64,000 bases of DNA from Oceaniglobus ichthyenteri (GCF_003057885.1 NZ_QAGK01000011.1:1-64000); one strand, 5' to 3'. Numbered from the stretch's first letter, positions 51,159 to 60,301 are shown. Numbers and translations are program-made. Notes: generated from the sequence alone by a model not told the origin.

Positions 51159-51181
51159 GGATATTTATAGCAAGAAAAAAC
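51159..51181 (-). repeat. Terminator-associated repeat, copy on the minus strand
   Basis: On the minus strand this reads GTTTTTTCTTGCTATAAATATCC (51181-51159), matching the arm after pheT and copy 1 after dat. It follows a strong hairpin at 51183-51208 and provides its U-tract for the minus-strand gene. Confidence 0.6.
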
Positions 51182-51182
51182 A

Positions 51183-51208
51183 GGGGCGCGGTGAAAATGC
51201 CGCGCCCC
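51183..51208. terminator. Bidirectional terminator between recR and the phosphodiesterase gene
   Basis: GGGGCGCGG (51183-51191) and CCGCGCCCC (51200-51208) form a perfect 9-bp stem with an 8-base loop. T-runs flank it on the plus strand (51213-51217) and, as TGTTTTTTCTTG, on the minus strand. Confidence 0.85.
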
Positions 51209-51215
51209 GTGGTTT

Positions 51216-53198
51216 TTACAATGTCAGGCGAAAACGGGCGAATCCATCATCGCCATCGCCCGCTGGTTCCAGTTTCACACCCGGCACGGCATCGGCGTAA
51301 GAGGCGCCGCCGGGGCCGGTGTCGAAGGTGACGGTGGTGCCGGGCAGGGGCGCAAAGGACCAATTGGCATCGGCCTGTGGGTTGATCGTGCCTTGTTCGA
51401 CGATAAAGCGCACGATAACATCACGGTTGGTATCGGGCCCCTCAAACACCACGGTATCGCCTTTGGCACCAGGAAAGCCGCCGCCGCCCGAAGCGCGGTA
51501 ATTGTTGGTGGCAACGATGAATTCCATATCGTCCGTCACCGGCGCGCCGTTGTGTTGCAGATTGATGATCCGGTTCGCGGTCGGGTTCGTTTCTTCGCCT
51601 TTGCTGTCGAAACGCGAAGGTTGCGACAGGTCGATCTGATAGGTCACCCCATCGATCACATCAAAGTTGTAGCTGGGAAAATCGAGGTTCAGCAGCGGTT
51701 TATCGGTGCTGCCCGGTTCGATCTGGTTGAACATACCCGCGCTGCGTTCCAGCCAGCCTTGCAATTGTGCGCCGTTGATTTTTACCGCGCGCACTGTGTT
51801 TGGGTACAGATACAGATCGGCGACGTTTTTGATCGCCACGTCGCCCACCGGCACATCGGTATAATACTCGGGCCCGCCGCGCCCACCGGCCTTGAACGGG
51901 GCGGCGGCAGACAGGATCGGCAGGGATTCGTATTCCGTGCCGACCATCATTTGGGTGATATACCACACCTGTGCCTGACTGACGATTTGAACCGATGGAT
52001 CATCGGCGACAAGCGCGAAATAGCTGTGCAGCGGCGCCTCGGTTTTGCCCACCGCGCGGCGCACATAGGCAAGTGTTGCGTCGTGATCGGCCTGGGTTGC
52101 GGCGAGAATTGCGCTATCGCTTTCCACCAAGGCGGTGATCGAGCGGTCATCGTTGCGTTTGGAAATCGGCCGGGTTTCCGACGCATGGGCGGCCACGCGC
52201 CATCCTGCACCGTCTTTTTCCAGCATCAGGTCGATCACGCCCAGATGACTGCCCCAGAACCCGCCCATGGTGGCGGGTTTGCCGTGCAATGTGCCGACCT
52301 CGGCATCGACCGCGGCAAAATCGGCATAGGTGGGACCGGGAAACACCAGGTGCGAATGACCGGTCAGAATGGCATCGATCCCCGGCACGAGGGCCAGCGC
52401 GGTTGCGGCGTTTTCCTGCCCTTCTTGTTCCACCGGCGCGCCGATGCCGGAATGGGACAGCGCAATGATGATATCGGCGCCCATTTCCTTCATCACCGGC
52501 ACATAGGCGCGGGCCGAGGCGACGATATCGCGCGCGGTCACGTTGCCCTCAAGGTGCTTGCGATCCCAGTTCATGATCTGGGGTGGGACAAACCCGATCA
52601 GCCCCACCTTGATCGCATGCTCTTGCCCCGCGCCATCGGTCAGCATCCGATCCAGAATGACAAATGGGGGTAAAAGCGTGGTATCCTTGGTGGGATCGCT
52701 GCCTTGGGTTTTGACCACATTGGCGGAAATTACCGGAAAATTCGCGCCTGCAACAGATTTCATCAAGAAATCCAGGCCATAATTGAATTCATGGTTGCCC
52801 AGGGTGCTGGCATCAAATCCGACGGTGTTCATTGCGGCGATGACCGGGTGGGTGTCGCCCTCTTTCATGCCGCGCTCGTAGGCGATGTAGTCGCCCATGG
52901 GATTACCCTGAAGGAAATCGCCATTGTCGAGCAACAGTGTGTTCGTTGCCTCGGCGCGGATGTCGGCGATATGGGCGGCGGTGCGGGCCAGGCCAACCGT
53001 GTCTACGGCTTTGTCGCTGTAATAGTCATAGGGGAAGACGTGCACATGCAGATCGGTGGTTTCCATCAGTCGCAAATGCGCCTGACCTGCGGTGGCCTGG
53101 GCCGAAAACGGATGGATCATGATCAAGGCCCCACCGGCGGCGGTGGTGGACAGAAACGTGCGACGGGTCATCGATGGGCGGGCAGTCTGGCGTGGCAT
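51216..53198 (-). CDS. cpdB: 2',3'-cyclic-nucleotide 2'-phosphodiesterase/3'-nucleotidase
   Basis: This periplasmic bifunctional enzyme hydrolyses 2',3'-cyclic nucleotides and then the 3'-phosphate. The 660-residue protein has a twin-arginine-type signal (MTRRTFLSTTAAGGALIMI at about residues 10-28). A calcineurin-like domain has TTDLHVHVFPYDYY, DNGDFLQGNPMGD, LGNHEFNYG, SHSGIG and TGHSHLVFPG. A C-terminal 5'-nucleotidase domain follows, with NNYRASGGGGFPG. ATG 53198 follows GCAGGAGC. It stands alone between terminator and nudC. A related role is as UshA-type 5'-nucleotidase, but the DLHVHVFPYDYY form is CpdB-like. Confidence 0.9.
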   Translation of the reverse strand: MPRQTARPSMTRRTFLSTTAAGGALIMIHPFSAQATAGQAHLRLMETTDLHVHVFPYDYYSDKAVDTVGLARTAAHIADIRAEATNTLLLDNGDFLQGNPMGDYIAYERGMKEGDTHPVIAAMNTVGFDASTLGNHEFNYGLDFLMKSVAGANFPVISANVVKTQGSDPTKDTTLLPPFVILDRMLTDGAGQEHAIKVGLIGFVPPQIMNWDRKHLEGNVTARDIVASARAYVPVMKEMGADIIIALSHSGIGAPVEQEGQENAATALALVPGIDAILTGHSHLVFPGPTYADFAAVDAEVGTLHGKPATMGGFWGSHLGVIDLMLEKDGAGWRVAAHASETRPISKRNDDRSITALVESDSAILAATQADHDATLAYVRRAVGKTEAPLHSYFALVADDPSVQIVSQAQVWYITQMMVGTEYESLPILSAAAPFKAGGRGGPEYYTDVPVGDVAIKNVADLYLYPNTVRAVKINGAQLQGWLERSAGMFNQIEPGSTDKPLLNLDFPSYNFDVIDGVTYQIDLSQPSRFDSKGEETNPTANRIINLQHNGAPVTDDMEFIVATNNYRASGGGGFPGAKGDTVVFEGPDTNRDVIVRFIVEQGTINPQADANWSFAPLPGTTVTFDTGPGGASYADAVPGVKLEPAGDGDDGFARFRLTL

Positions 53199-53410
53199 GA
53201 TTTGCTCCTGCTGGGGGCGGACATCTTGTGACTTTGGATCATGACAGGTTTTTTTCACCAGAAAAGCAATGTGTTGGTTTTCACGTTTATCGGACTGTCT
53301 GGGTAGGGCAATACATCTTGGGGTTGCGCGGCGGATTATTTTGTCGCCGATGCATTTACCGCACGCGCGCCCCATGGCAGGAACCCACAGCAGTCGGACG
53401 GAGAAGCGCG

Positions 53411-54373
53411 ATGAAATTGGCAGAAACGGTCACTTTTGGGGGCGGCGGGTTGCAACGGGCGGGCGAATTGCGCGGGGATGCGGCGGCGCAAGCGCGGATG
53501 TGGGCCGATCCGGATGCGCGGGTGATCCCGATCTGGCGCGGCAAGCCTTTGTTTTCGTTTGGGGGTGGCGCGATGGCGCCGGGTTGGCTGCGGGTTGGCG
53601 ATCCGGTGCTGAGGGCGGCTGGCCCGCCAGTGTTTCTGGGCCTTGCCGATGGGCCGCGCTTTGCCGTTGATCTGTCAGCCTGGGTGCCTGAGGCCCTGCC
53701 TGACACTTTGCATGATTTTTTCGACCCGTCGGAACAGGCGCACCCGGACCTGCCCGATGCTTTGCGCTTTGCCGAGTTGCGCGGGGTCATGACGGCGCTT
53801 TCGCCCCTGGATGTCGAAATCGTGGCCAGCGGCAAGGCGGTGCTGGCCTGGCACAGTATTCACCGGTTCTGCGCCCGCTGCGGGGCCGAATCGCACATGG
53901 CCATGGCCGGTTGGCAACGTAACTGTGCGGCCTGCGGGGGGCATCACTTTCCTCGTACCGATCCGGTGGTGATCATGCTGATCACCCATGGAAATTCGGT
54001 TCTTTTGGGCCGCTCTCCGGGGTGGCCCGATGGCATGTATTCGCTGTTGGCCGGATTTGTTGAACCGGGCGAAACCATCGAAGCCGCGGTGCGCCGCGAA
54101 GTCATGGAGGAATCCGGGATCAAGGTCGGGCGTGTCGGATACCTGTCGAGTCAGCCGTGGCCGTTTCCCGCGTCTTTGATGTTTGGCTGCTGGGGCGAAG
54201 CCACAAGCACCGACATCACCATTGATCCCAACGAAATCGAAGAGGCGCTGTGGTTGCCCCGTGAGGACATGATGCAGGTCTTTGCCGGCGATCATCCGCG
54301 CATCCGGCCCCCGCGACGGGGCGCAATTGCCGGGTTTCTTCTGCATCATTGGGTTGCCGATACGCTGGATTAA
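53411..54373 (+). CDS. nudC: NAD(+)/NADH pyrophosphatase NudC
   Basis: This 320-residue protein has an N-terminal domain, a zinc ribbon (CARCGAES then CAACGGHHFPR) and a Nudix domain with the box GFVEPGETIEAAVRREVMEESGI in its usual place (about residues 215-237). The NudC hallmark SQPWPFPAS follows. It cleaves NADH and removes NAD caps from RNA. ATG 53411 is preferred over longer readings because the family N-terminus fits; the gap from the phosphodiesterase gene holds no other gene. The SRPBCC gene follows after 48 bases. Confidence 0.94.
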   Translation: MKLAETVTFGGGGLQRAGELRGDAAAQARMWADPDARVIPIWRGKPLFSFGGGAMAPGWLRVGDPVLRAAGPPVFLGLADGPRFAVDLSAWVPEALPDTLHDFFDPSEQAHPDLPDALRFAELRGVMTALSPLDVEIVASGKAVLAWHSIHRFCARCGAESHMAMAGWQRNCAACGGHHFPRTDPVVIMLITHGNSVLLGRSPGWPDGMYSLLAGFVEPGETIEAAVRREVMEESGIKVGRVGYLSSQPWPFPASLMFGCWGEATSTDITIDPNEIEEALWLPREDMMQVFAGDHPRIRPPRRGAIAGFLLHHWVADTLD

Positions 54374-54421
54374 CCGCTAACAGGGCGCGACCGTTTTTCA
54401 CCATTGCAAGGCCTGCCCCCT

Positions 54422-54889
54422 ATGAAATTCACCACCCGCAAAGACATCGAAGCGCCGCTGGACTATGTGTTTCGTGCCGCCAGCGATTTTGCCGCCTTCG
54501 AACGTCAGGCCCTGCGCCGCAACATCGAAGTGGTCCGCACCACCGGGGCCGCGCCGGTCGGGTGTGGTACGGCATGGTCGCTCAAGGTTCCGTATCGCAA
54601 CCGACTTTGGACCATTGATGCCGAAGTCACCGGGTTCGATGTGCCCACGGGGTTTGTCATACACGGCGCGGGTGAAGGTGTGGACATCGACATGACGGTT
54701 GGCCTGATGGCCCTGTCGCGCAACACCACCCGATTTGAAATTTCGGTCGATCTGCGACCGCGCACCATGACGACGCGAATGGTTGTGCAATCGCTGAAAC
54801 TGGCCAAAGGCCGCATTCAGGGTAAATTCGACACCCGCATCGCGACTTTTGCGTCGGATCTTGAAGACAGGTATCGCGCGACCGCCTGA
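54422..54889 (+). CDS. SRPBCC (START-like) family protein
   Basis: This 155-residue protein opens MKFTTRKDIEAPLDYVFRAASDFAAFERQAL, the start of the SRPBCC/polyketide-cyclase fold with a large ligand cavity. TRFEISVDLRPRTM near the end contributes the antiparallel strands before the long C-terminal helix. The ligand and function are unknown. ATG 54422 begins the fold exactly; the gene probably shares the nudC transcript. No catalytic residues can be named. Confidence 0.82.
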   Translation: MKFTTRKDIEAPLDYVFRAASDFAAFERQALRRNIEVVRTTGAAPVGCGTAWSLKVPYRNRLWTIDAEVTGFDVPTGFVIHGAGEGVDIDMTVGLMALSRNTTRFEISVDLRPRTMTTRMVVQSLKLAKGRIQGKFDTRIATFASDLEDRYRATA

Positions 54890-54981
54890 AATCGTTTTGT
54901 TGTGATCATTGGAATCTGTGGCAAAGGCGACTCCGCAGGAAATTCATGATCTATTAACCAGCCCTGCGATAGATTGATCGC

Positions 54982-55437
54982 ATGTGGACCTTGCGCGCGC
55001 TTTTGTTGGTTTTTTCGATGGCTCTGGCGGGATGTGACAGCCCGTCATTGGCGTTTCAGGGAATGCCATCCCAGACGGTCGCAATCGGACCGTCAACTTT
55101 CAGCGTGCGTATGCGCGGTGACCGGGTTGAATCCCTGCGCACCAGTCGCGAATGGCGTCCGCGCGAAGCCGATATTATGGCCCGCGCAGCTCAGGCCATG
55201 GAACGTGCAACTGGGTGCCCATTGCGCAAGGGGTCATTGATCGGGGATCAGGCGATACAGCGCGCCAAGGTGGTGTGCGGCAACCGGCCAAACCCGCCGC
55301 CGCAAAAAGTTTCGGTGCCGGTGGACGCCGAATGTCTGCCATCGGGATCATATGTCGTGCGCGGGCGCGGGGTGAAAGTAACCGAGGTAGAGTGTGAAAC
55401 CTGGTATCAGCGCGCTAATTCCAGCGCGTTACCCTGA
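54982..55437 (+). CDS. Lipoprotein of unknown function
   Basis: This 151-residue protein has a lipoprotein signal with lipobox LAGC (Cys18). The mature part contains DRVESLRTSREWRPREADIM, a helical centre, and four further cysteines (in TGCPLRKG, KVVCGNRP, AECLPSG and VECETWY) that could form disulfides in the periplasm. No family is recognised by name. ATG 54982 is the only sensible start. It is convergent with the molybdenum hydroxylase gene at 55470. The 92 bases before it are AT-richer and may hold its promoter. Confidence 0.75.
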   Translation: MWTLRALLLVFSMALAGCDSPSLAFQGMPSQTVAIGPSTFSVRMRGDRVESLRTSREWRPREADIMARAAQAMERATGCPLRKGSLIGDQAIQRAKVVCGNRPNPPPQKVSVPVDAECLPSGSYVVRGRGVKVTEVECETWYQRANSSALP

Positions 55438-55469
55438 AATGTTCGGTGTCGTTTGATATCCAGTCAAAG

Positions 55470-57740
55470 TCATTCATCCGGCTTTTTCGGTTCTGTGGCG
55501 TTTACAGCCTCCCAAATCCGGGCCGGGGTCAGCGGCAGTTCGGGCAGGGTTGCGCCAGCCTGGCGCAGGGCATCGGCGACGGCGTTCGTGGTGGCGGCCA
55601 GCGCGCCGGTGGTTCCGGCTTCGCCCACGCCCTTGGCCCCCAGCGGGTTGGTGGGCGATGGGCTGTCCTGGGTGATGATGTGCACCGGCGGCATGTCTTG
55701 GGCGCGGGGCAGGGTGTAATCCATCAAGCTCCCGCTCAGGATCTGGCCTGATGCGTCAAATACATGGCCCTCGAACAGGGCGTTGGCGATGCCTTGGGCG
55801 ATACCGCCGCGCAATTGCCCATCGACCCCATGATGGGACAGAACGCGCCCCGCATCATCCACCGCCAGATACCGCAAAACATGACACAGGCCCGTGGCCG
55901 GGTCGATGGCGACTTCGGCAATATGGCACCCTGACGGATAGGTTTGCCGCACAGGGGCTTTGCCCGAAATCGAAAACGCGCCCTGTGACGCGGCCCGGTC
56001 CAGTGCGGCGGCAAGGGTGCATATTATATTGCCCGAATTGTCACGGATTGCCTGAACATCGCCGGTCAGGGTGTCGGGTGGAACGCCCTGCGCGGCGGCG
56101 GTGTCGTCAATCAGGCGCGCGATCAGGGCATCACAGGCGTGATACAATGCCGATCCGATCTGCGTGGTTGAACGTGATGCATAAGATCCCGCCGCCTCAA
56201 GCATTGCGTCTGGCGCGCTTTGCTCCAACGTCACGGCAGTTGGCGGCAGGCCAAGGCGCGCCGTGATCATATCGCAAAACAATCCGGCATGATCCTGCCC
56301 CGTGCTTTGGCTGGCGGTGATCAGGGTGATATGCGCCGTGCCATTGTGGCTGTCGATGTGCAACTGCACCTCATCACGGGGGGTGGCGCCGCCGCCGGCC
56401 ACCTCAACAAACAGCGCCGCGCCGATCCCGCGCAGCAAACCTGCGGCGCGGTCGGTATTGGCCCGGGCGGCGAATCCATCCCAATCGGCGGCGCGCCGCG
56501 CCGTGTCGATCAGGGCGGGATAATCGCCGCTGTCGTATTCCGCACCCAAGGGAGTGCGCCAAGGGAAATCAGCCGCGCCAACGGCATTTATTCGGCGCAA
56601 ATCTAACGGGTCTTGCCCGGTTTCTATCGCCGCCATATCCACCAACCGCTCAACCAGCAGCGCAATATCGGGGCGTCCCGCGCCGCGATAGGGGCCCATG
56701 GGAACGGCGTTGGTGAACATCAGATCGAACTGCGCCCGCGCCGCCGGAATACGGTAACATCCGGTAATGGTCATCAGCGGGTTGTTCACGCTGATATGCG
56801 CGCCGACCGGGTGCACATAGGCGCCCAGATCGGCGTTGATCTGAACCGAAATGGCGGTGAACCGGTGCGCGCTGTCCAGCGCCAACCGCCCGGTCAGCCG
56901 GGTGCCGCGCCCATGATAATCGGTGGCAAACCCGTCACTGCGGCTGGCCTGCCAGCGCAGCACGCGCCCGGTGCGCCGTGCTGCGGCCAAGAGGGCGATG
57001 GTTTCGGGATAGGCCGCGCCGCGCACGCCAAACGCCCCGCCCACACGCTCGGCGTGAATCCGAACCGCACCGGGGGCCACGCCCAAAACGGCGCAAATAT
57101 CGCGGCGTTGCTCGGCAATACCCTGATGCGGGACCCACAGATCGAAAAGGTCGCGATCAGGGTCAAAGGCGGCGATGGCGGCCATCGGCTCCATCGGGTG
57201 GGGGGCGACACGGGGCAGGGCGATGGTGGTTTCAACCACCCGCGCGGCGTTGTTCATCGCATCCGCCACCGCGCCCGCATCGCCCAGATCAACCCGGGCG
57301 GCCCTGTTGCCGGGGGCCTCGGGGTGAATGTCGGGGCCTGTGCGCGCGCTGTCCAACCCGACGATGGCAGGCAGATCATCATATTCCGGTGCCAATGCTT
57401 CAACACCATCCTGGGCGGCGGCGGCGGTTTGTGCCAAAACCATCGCCACAAGCTCCCCAACATAACGCACGCGATCTGTCGCCATTACCGGGCGGTGCGG
57501 CACGATCAGGGGGCGGCCATCGATTGTGGGTTGGCGCAGAAACGCCGGAAAATTGCCCAAGCGCCCCAGATCACCGGCCACCAGAACATCAACGACACCC
57601 GCCACATCCTGTGCGCCCGCGATATCCAGGCCCAACAGCACCCCATGGGCGCGATCCGCGCGCAAAAACGCCACATGCAGCGGGCCTTTGGGCGTAACAT
57701 CGGCGGTATAGCGGGCGGTGCCGCGCAGGGGATCACTCAT
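55470..57740 (-). CDS. Molybdopterin-binding large subunit of a xanthine-dehydrogenase-family hydroxylase
   Basis: This 756-residue protein holds the molybdenum cofactor in xanthine dehydrogenase/aldehyde oxidase-type enzymes. Family motifs are RVGGAFGVRG, the GPYRGAGRPD loop (without the Cys of CO dehydrogenase) and GAKGVGEAGTTGA with the catalytic glutamate near the C-terminus. Such enzymes hydroxylate an aldehyde or N-heterocyclic ring carbon with water. The usual 2Fe-2S and FAD subunit genes are not beside it in the window. It is the last gene of the operon and overlaps the amidohydrolase gene by 4 bases. The substrate cannot be told; the operon suggests a nitrogen heterocycle. Confidence 0.9.
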   Translation of the reverse strand: MSDPLRGTARYTADVTPKGPLHVAFLRADRAHGVLLGLDIAGAQDVAGVVDVLVAGDLGRLGNFPAFLRQPTIDGRPLIVPHRPVMATDRVRYVGELVAMVLAQTAAAAQDGVEALAPEYDDLPAIVGLDSARTGPDIHPEAPGNRAARVDLGDAGAVADAMNNAARVVETTIALPRVAPHPMEPMAAIAAFDPDRDLFDLWVPHQGIAEQRRDICAVLGVAPGAVRIHAERVGGAFGVRGAAYPETIALLAAARRTGRVLRWQASRSDGFATDYHGRGTRLTGRLALDSAHRFTAISVQINADLGAYVHPVGAHISVNNPLMTITGCYRIPAARAQFDLMFTNAVPMGPYRGAGRPDIALLVERLVDMAAIETGQDPLDLRRINAVGAADFPWRTPLGAEYDSGDYPALIDTARRAADWDGFAARANTDRAAGLLRGIGAALFVEVAGGGATPRDEVQLHIDSHNGTAHITLITASQSTGQDHAGLFCDMITARLGLPPTAVTLEQSAPDAMLEAAGSYASRSTTQIGSALYHACDALIARLIDDTAAAQGVPPDTLTGDVQAIRDNSGNIICTLAAALDRAASQGAFSISGKAPVRQTYPSGCHIAEVAIDPATGLCHVLRYLAVDDAGRVLSHHGVDGQLRGGIAQGIANALFEGHVFDASGQILSGSLMDYTLPRAQDMPPVHIITQDSPSPTNPLGAKGVGEAGTTGALAATTNAVADALRQAGATLPELPLTPARIWEAVNATEPKKPDE

Positions 57741-58726
57741 CGCGCGAGGCGGAAGAAATCCACCGCCGTTCCGGATAAAACCGCCGCTTGCGCCGCCGCG
57801 TCGGGCACCGCCGCGCGCACCAATGTAACAGGATCGGCATCGCCCATGTCAAAGGGCCAATCGCTGCCCATCATCACCCGGTCGGCCCCGGTCAGATCAA
57901 CCAGCCGCGCCAAAGTGGGCGCATCGAACACGCAGGTGTCATACCACATCCGCCGCAGATACGTGGACGGCGCATCGCCAATCAGGCGGCGCAATTCGGG
58001 GCGCGCGTTCCATGCGTGATCCATCCGCCCGACGTAATAGGGGAAGTAACCGCCGCCATGGGCCACCAGCACCCGCAAATCCGGGTGGCGATCCAACACG
58101 CCGCCAAAGATCAGGTGATGAACGGCGATGATTTCTTCTAACGGTTGGCCGACGACATTAACCATAAAGAAATCGCTCAGCCGCTGACCATGGCTGAACC
58201 CCAGGGGATGAATGGCCAGCACCGCACCCAATTGCGCCAGCCTTGCCCATACCGGATCAAGCGCCGGATCGGATAGCTCCATCTCATGGGCGCGGCTGTC
58301 GATTTGAAAACCGCGCAGGCCCAGTTCTTCGACCGCGCGGGTGGCTTCGCGCACCGCCGCGTCAGGTGCGCTGAGAGGCAGGGTGCCAAGGCCGGCAAAC
58401 CGCCCCGTATCGCGCCCGACCGTGGCCGCGACATGATCATTTTGCGCCCGCGACAGGCGCGCCAAAAGATCGGCCTCGGCCCAGTAATGCTGTTGGCCGG
58501 GGGCGGGCGCGATGATTTGAAAATCAACGCCCATTGCCGCCATTGCCCTGTCGCGCGTTGGGCCATCGTTGAACTTTTGCATCAGATCGGGCCCTTGGGC
58601 GCCGTCCACCGCGCGGCTTTCTTCGGACATATCGCGCTGATAGGGGACGGCCCCCCGGGGTGGTGGCCCGCCCAGAATATCGTTGACGCCGGGGCACAGG
58701 GTGTGGGTGTGGATGTCGATGATCAT
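57737..58726 (-). CDS. Amidohydrolase-family (ACMSD-like) enzyme
   Basis: This 329-residue TIM-barrel protein of the amidohydrolase_2 group starts MIIDIHTHTLCPG, where H6 and H8 are the first metal ligands. Later elements are FQIIAPAPGQQHYW, AIHPLGFSH (metal His), LVAHGGGYFPYYVGR and MMGSDWPFDMGD (metal-site Asp). Relatives are decarboxylases such as 2-amino-3-carboxymuconate semialdehyde decarboxylase and hydrolases of lactone or amide rings; which applies here cannot be decided. It overlaps its neighbours on both sides by 4 bases (ATGA), so it is firmly part of the operon. Confidence 0.88.
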   Translation of the reverse strand: MIIDIHTHTLCPGVNDILGGPPPRGAVPYQRDMSEESRAVDGAQGPDLMQKFNDGPTRDRAMAAMGVDFQIIAPAPGQQHYWAEADLLARLSRAQNDHVAATVGRDTGRFAGLGTLPLSAPDAAVREATRAVEELGLRGFQIDSRAHEMELSDPALDPVWARLAQLGAVLAIHPLGFSHGQRLSDFFMVNVVGQPLEEIIAVHHLIFGGVLDRHPDLRVLVAHGGGYFPYYVGRMDHAWNARPELRRLIGDAPSTYLRRMWYDTCVFDAPTLARLVDLTGADRVMMGSDWPFDMGDADPVTLVRAAVPDAAAQAAVLSGTAVDFFRLAR

Positions 58727-60132
58727 GGGGCGACACTTTCGGGTTGGCGCAGGTGGAAATCACTTGCCTGTTGAAACGCATCGGCAAGGCGCAAAAGCAA
58801 CGGTTCGCACCAGGGCCGCCCGACGATCTGACAGGCAATCGGCAGGCCCGCCCGGTCAAACCCGATGGGAAAGGCAATGGCGGGCAGGCCCAAATAGTTG
58901 ATCGCGCGGGTGTTGCGGGTAAGCGTGGCAATTGCGCGCGCGATGTCTTGCGGCGCGCCTTGGGTGGTGGCGGCGATGCTGGGCACGGGTACGGGATAGG
59001 CGGGCAACAGCGCCGCATCGGCCCCGCCCATCACCGTATCGATCCAATTTTGCGCGATGGCGCCGCGCCGCATCAGCGCCCCTGCATAATCGGTTGCGCG
59101 GTAACACAGGCCCGGCTCGATCCGGGCGCGCACCTGATCGGCGTAGTCCTGTGGCCGGGTGATCAGCCATTCGCGGTGCAGCGTCGCCGCCTCAACCGCC
59201 ATGACAAGATGGGCAAAGGCATTGGCCGGGGCCATTTCGGGGGCTGTGGTTTCAACCAGAGTCGCGCCCAGCCCGGTCAGCGTGGCGGCGGCGTCATTCA
59301 GCGCACTGGCGATGACGCTGTCCAGTTCCTCGTCGTAATAACCGCGTGGGCGGGCCAGGGTCAGGCCCGCGATTTTCCCGGTCAATGCCGCCTCGTGGTG
59401 CAAAACCGGGGCCCAGGCGGTGGTAGGATCGGCGCGGTCTTCCCCGGCGATGACATCCATGATCCGGGCTGCATCCCGCGCACTGGTGGTCAGCGGCCCG
59501 ACAGTATCAAGCGTGGCCGACAGCGCCATCGCCCCGGCACAACTGACCGCGCCGTGGGTGGGTTTCAGCCCGGTCAACCCACAGGCCGCCGCCGGATGGC
59601 GCAGGGAACCGCCGGTATCGGTGCCCAAAGATCCGGCAATCGCGCGCGCCGCCACGGCAATGCCCGACCCCGAGGACGAGCCGCCACAGATATGATCGGG
59701 GTTCCAGGGGTTGCGCCCGTGACCGTAATGTTCGTTATACCCTGTCGGGCTGAGGGCGAATTCGGCCATGTGCAGCGTGCCAAGGTCGATGGCCCCGGCG
59801 CCATCCAGCCGGGTCAGCACGCTCGCGGTGGTGGTGCCGACAACGCCGCTGGCGATGGTGCTGCCACAATGGCTGGTGCGACCTGTGCGATAAAACAGAT
59901 CCTTGTGCGCCATCGGCACCCCGGCCAGAGGGCCAAGCGGGCGGCCCTTGGCGCGGGCGGCATCCTGTGCGCGGGCCTGTTCCTGCGCGGCATCGGGTGT
60001 CAGGGTGGCAAGGGCGTTCAGCCCGGCGATGGAGTTCAGCCGCGACAGGGCGGCGGTTGTTGCCGCTTCGGCGCTGATCTCACCCCGGGCAAAGGCATCG
60101 GCAGCGGCGATCACGCCGGAACACCGGCTCAT
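58723..60132 (-). CDS. Amidase-signature family hydrolase
   Basis: This 469-residue amidase has the Ser-cisSer-Lys triad K77 (PMAHKDLF), S152 (CGGSSSGSG) and S176 (TDTGGSLRHP), spaced 24 residues as in FAAH and peptide amidase. It would hydrolyse an amide or carbamoyl group to acid and ammonia. The chosen start ATG 60132 overlaps a 54-codon ORF (ATGA). ATG 60153, with AAGG upstream, is an alternative. The layout, with a tiny protein ahead of the amidase, recalls AtzG-AtzE of the cyanuric acid operon, although the tiny protein is not clearly AtzG-like. GatA is excluded by the operon context. Confidence 0.9.
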   Translation of the reverse strand: MSRCSGVIAAADAFARGEISAEAATTAALSRLNSIAGLNALATLTPDAAQEQARAQDAARAKGRPLGPLAGVPMAHKDLFYRTGRTSHCGSTIASGVVGTTTASVLTRLDGAGAIDLGTLHMAEFALSPTGYNEHYGHGRNPWNPDHICGGSSSGSGIAVAARAIAGSLGTDTGGSLRHPAAACGLTGLKPTHGAVSCAGAMALSATLDTVGPLTTSARDAARIMDVIAGEDRADPTTAWAPVLHHEAALTGKIAGLTLARPRGYYDEELDSVIASALNDAAATLTGLGATLVETTAPEMAPANAFAHLVMAVEAATLHREWLITRPQDYADQVRARIEPGLCYRATDYAGALMRRGAIAQNWIDTVMGGADAALLPAYPVPVPSIAATTQGAPQDIARAIATLTRNTRAINYLGLPAIAFPIGFDRAGLPIACQIVGRPWCEPLLLRLADAFQQASDFHLRQPESVAP

Positions 60133-60293
60133 CGGGGCGGCCCGGGCAGGCATGACGCCTTGAGCGCGGCAAAGCTTTGCGGTGTTGACGCAAATGGCAG
60201 CGGTGGCAGCGCGGCGATGCTGGCCTCGGTGGCCTTGATTACGGCGGCGTGGCGTTGACACATATCGTGTTGCGAATCAGAACGTTCGGTCAT
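60129..60293 (-). CDS. 54-residue ORF coupled to the amidase
   Basis: The frame starts at ATG 60293 with GAGG located over the dctM stop codon (8 bases between genes) and ends at TGA 60131-60129, which overlaps the amidase ATG (ATGA). The product has a polar helix-forming N-terminal half (MTERSDSQHDMCQRHAAVIK, then ATEASIAALPPLPF) and a short Pro-rich tail. It has the size and position of AtzG-type subunits that stabilise certain amidases, but I see no convincing DUF4089 signature. It could be that type in diverged form, another accessory peptide, or just a translational bridge. Confidence 0.55.
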   Translation of the reverse strand: MTERSDSQHDMCQRHAAVIKATEASIAALPPLPFASTPQSFAALKASCLPGPPR

Positions 60294-60301
60294 GGGCGGC
60301 C

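Noticed and set aside
56613-58019. 468-codon plus-strand frame opposite the Mo hydroxylase and amidohydrolase
   Set aside because: A shadow of two real genes; its translation has no family resemblance and crosses the boundary between them.
58744-60258. 504-codon plus-strand open frame opposite the amidase
   Set aside because: It mirrors the amidase gene in a GC-rich codon pattern; the translation is rich in Gly/Arg/Gln with no domain, while the minus strand has a full amidase triad.
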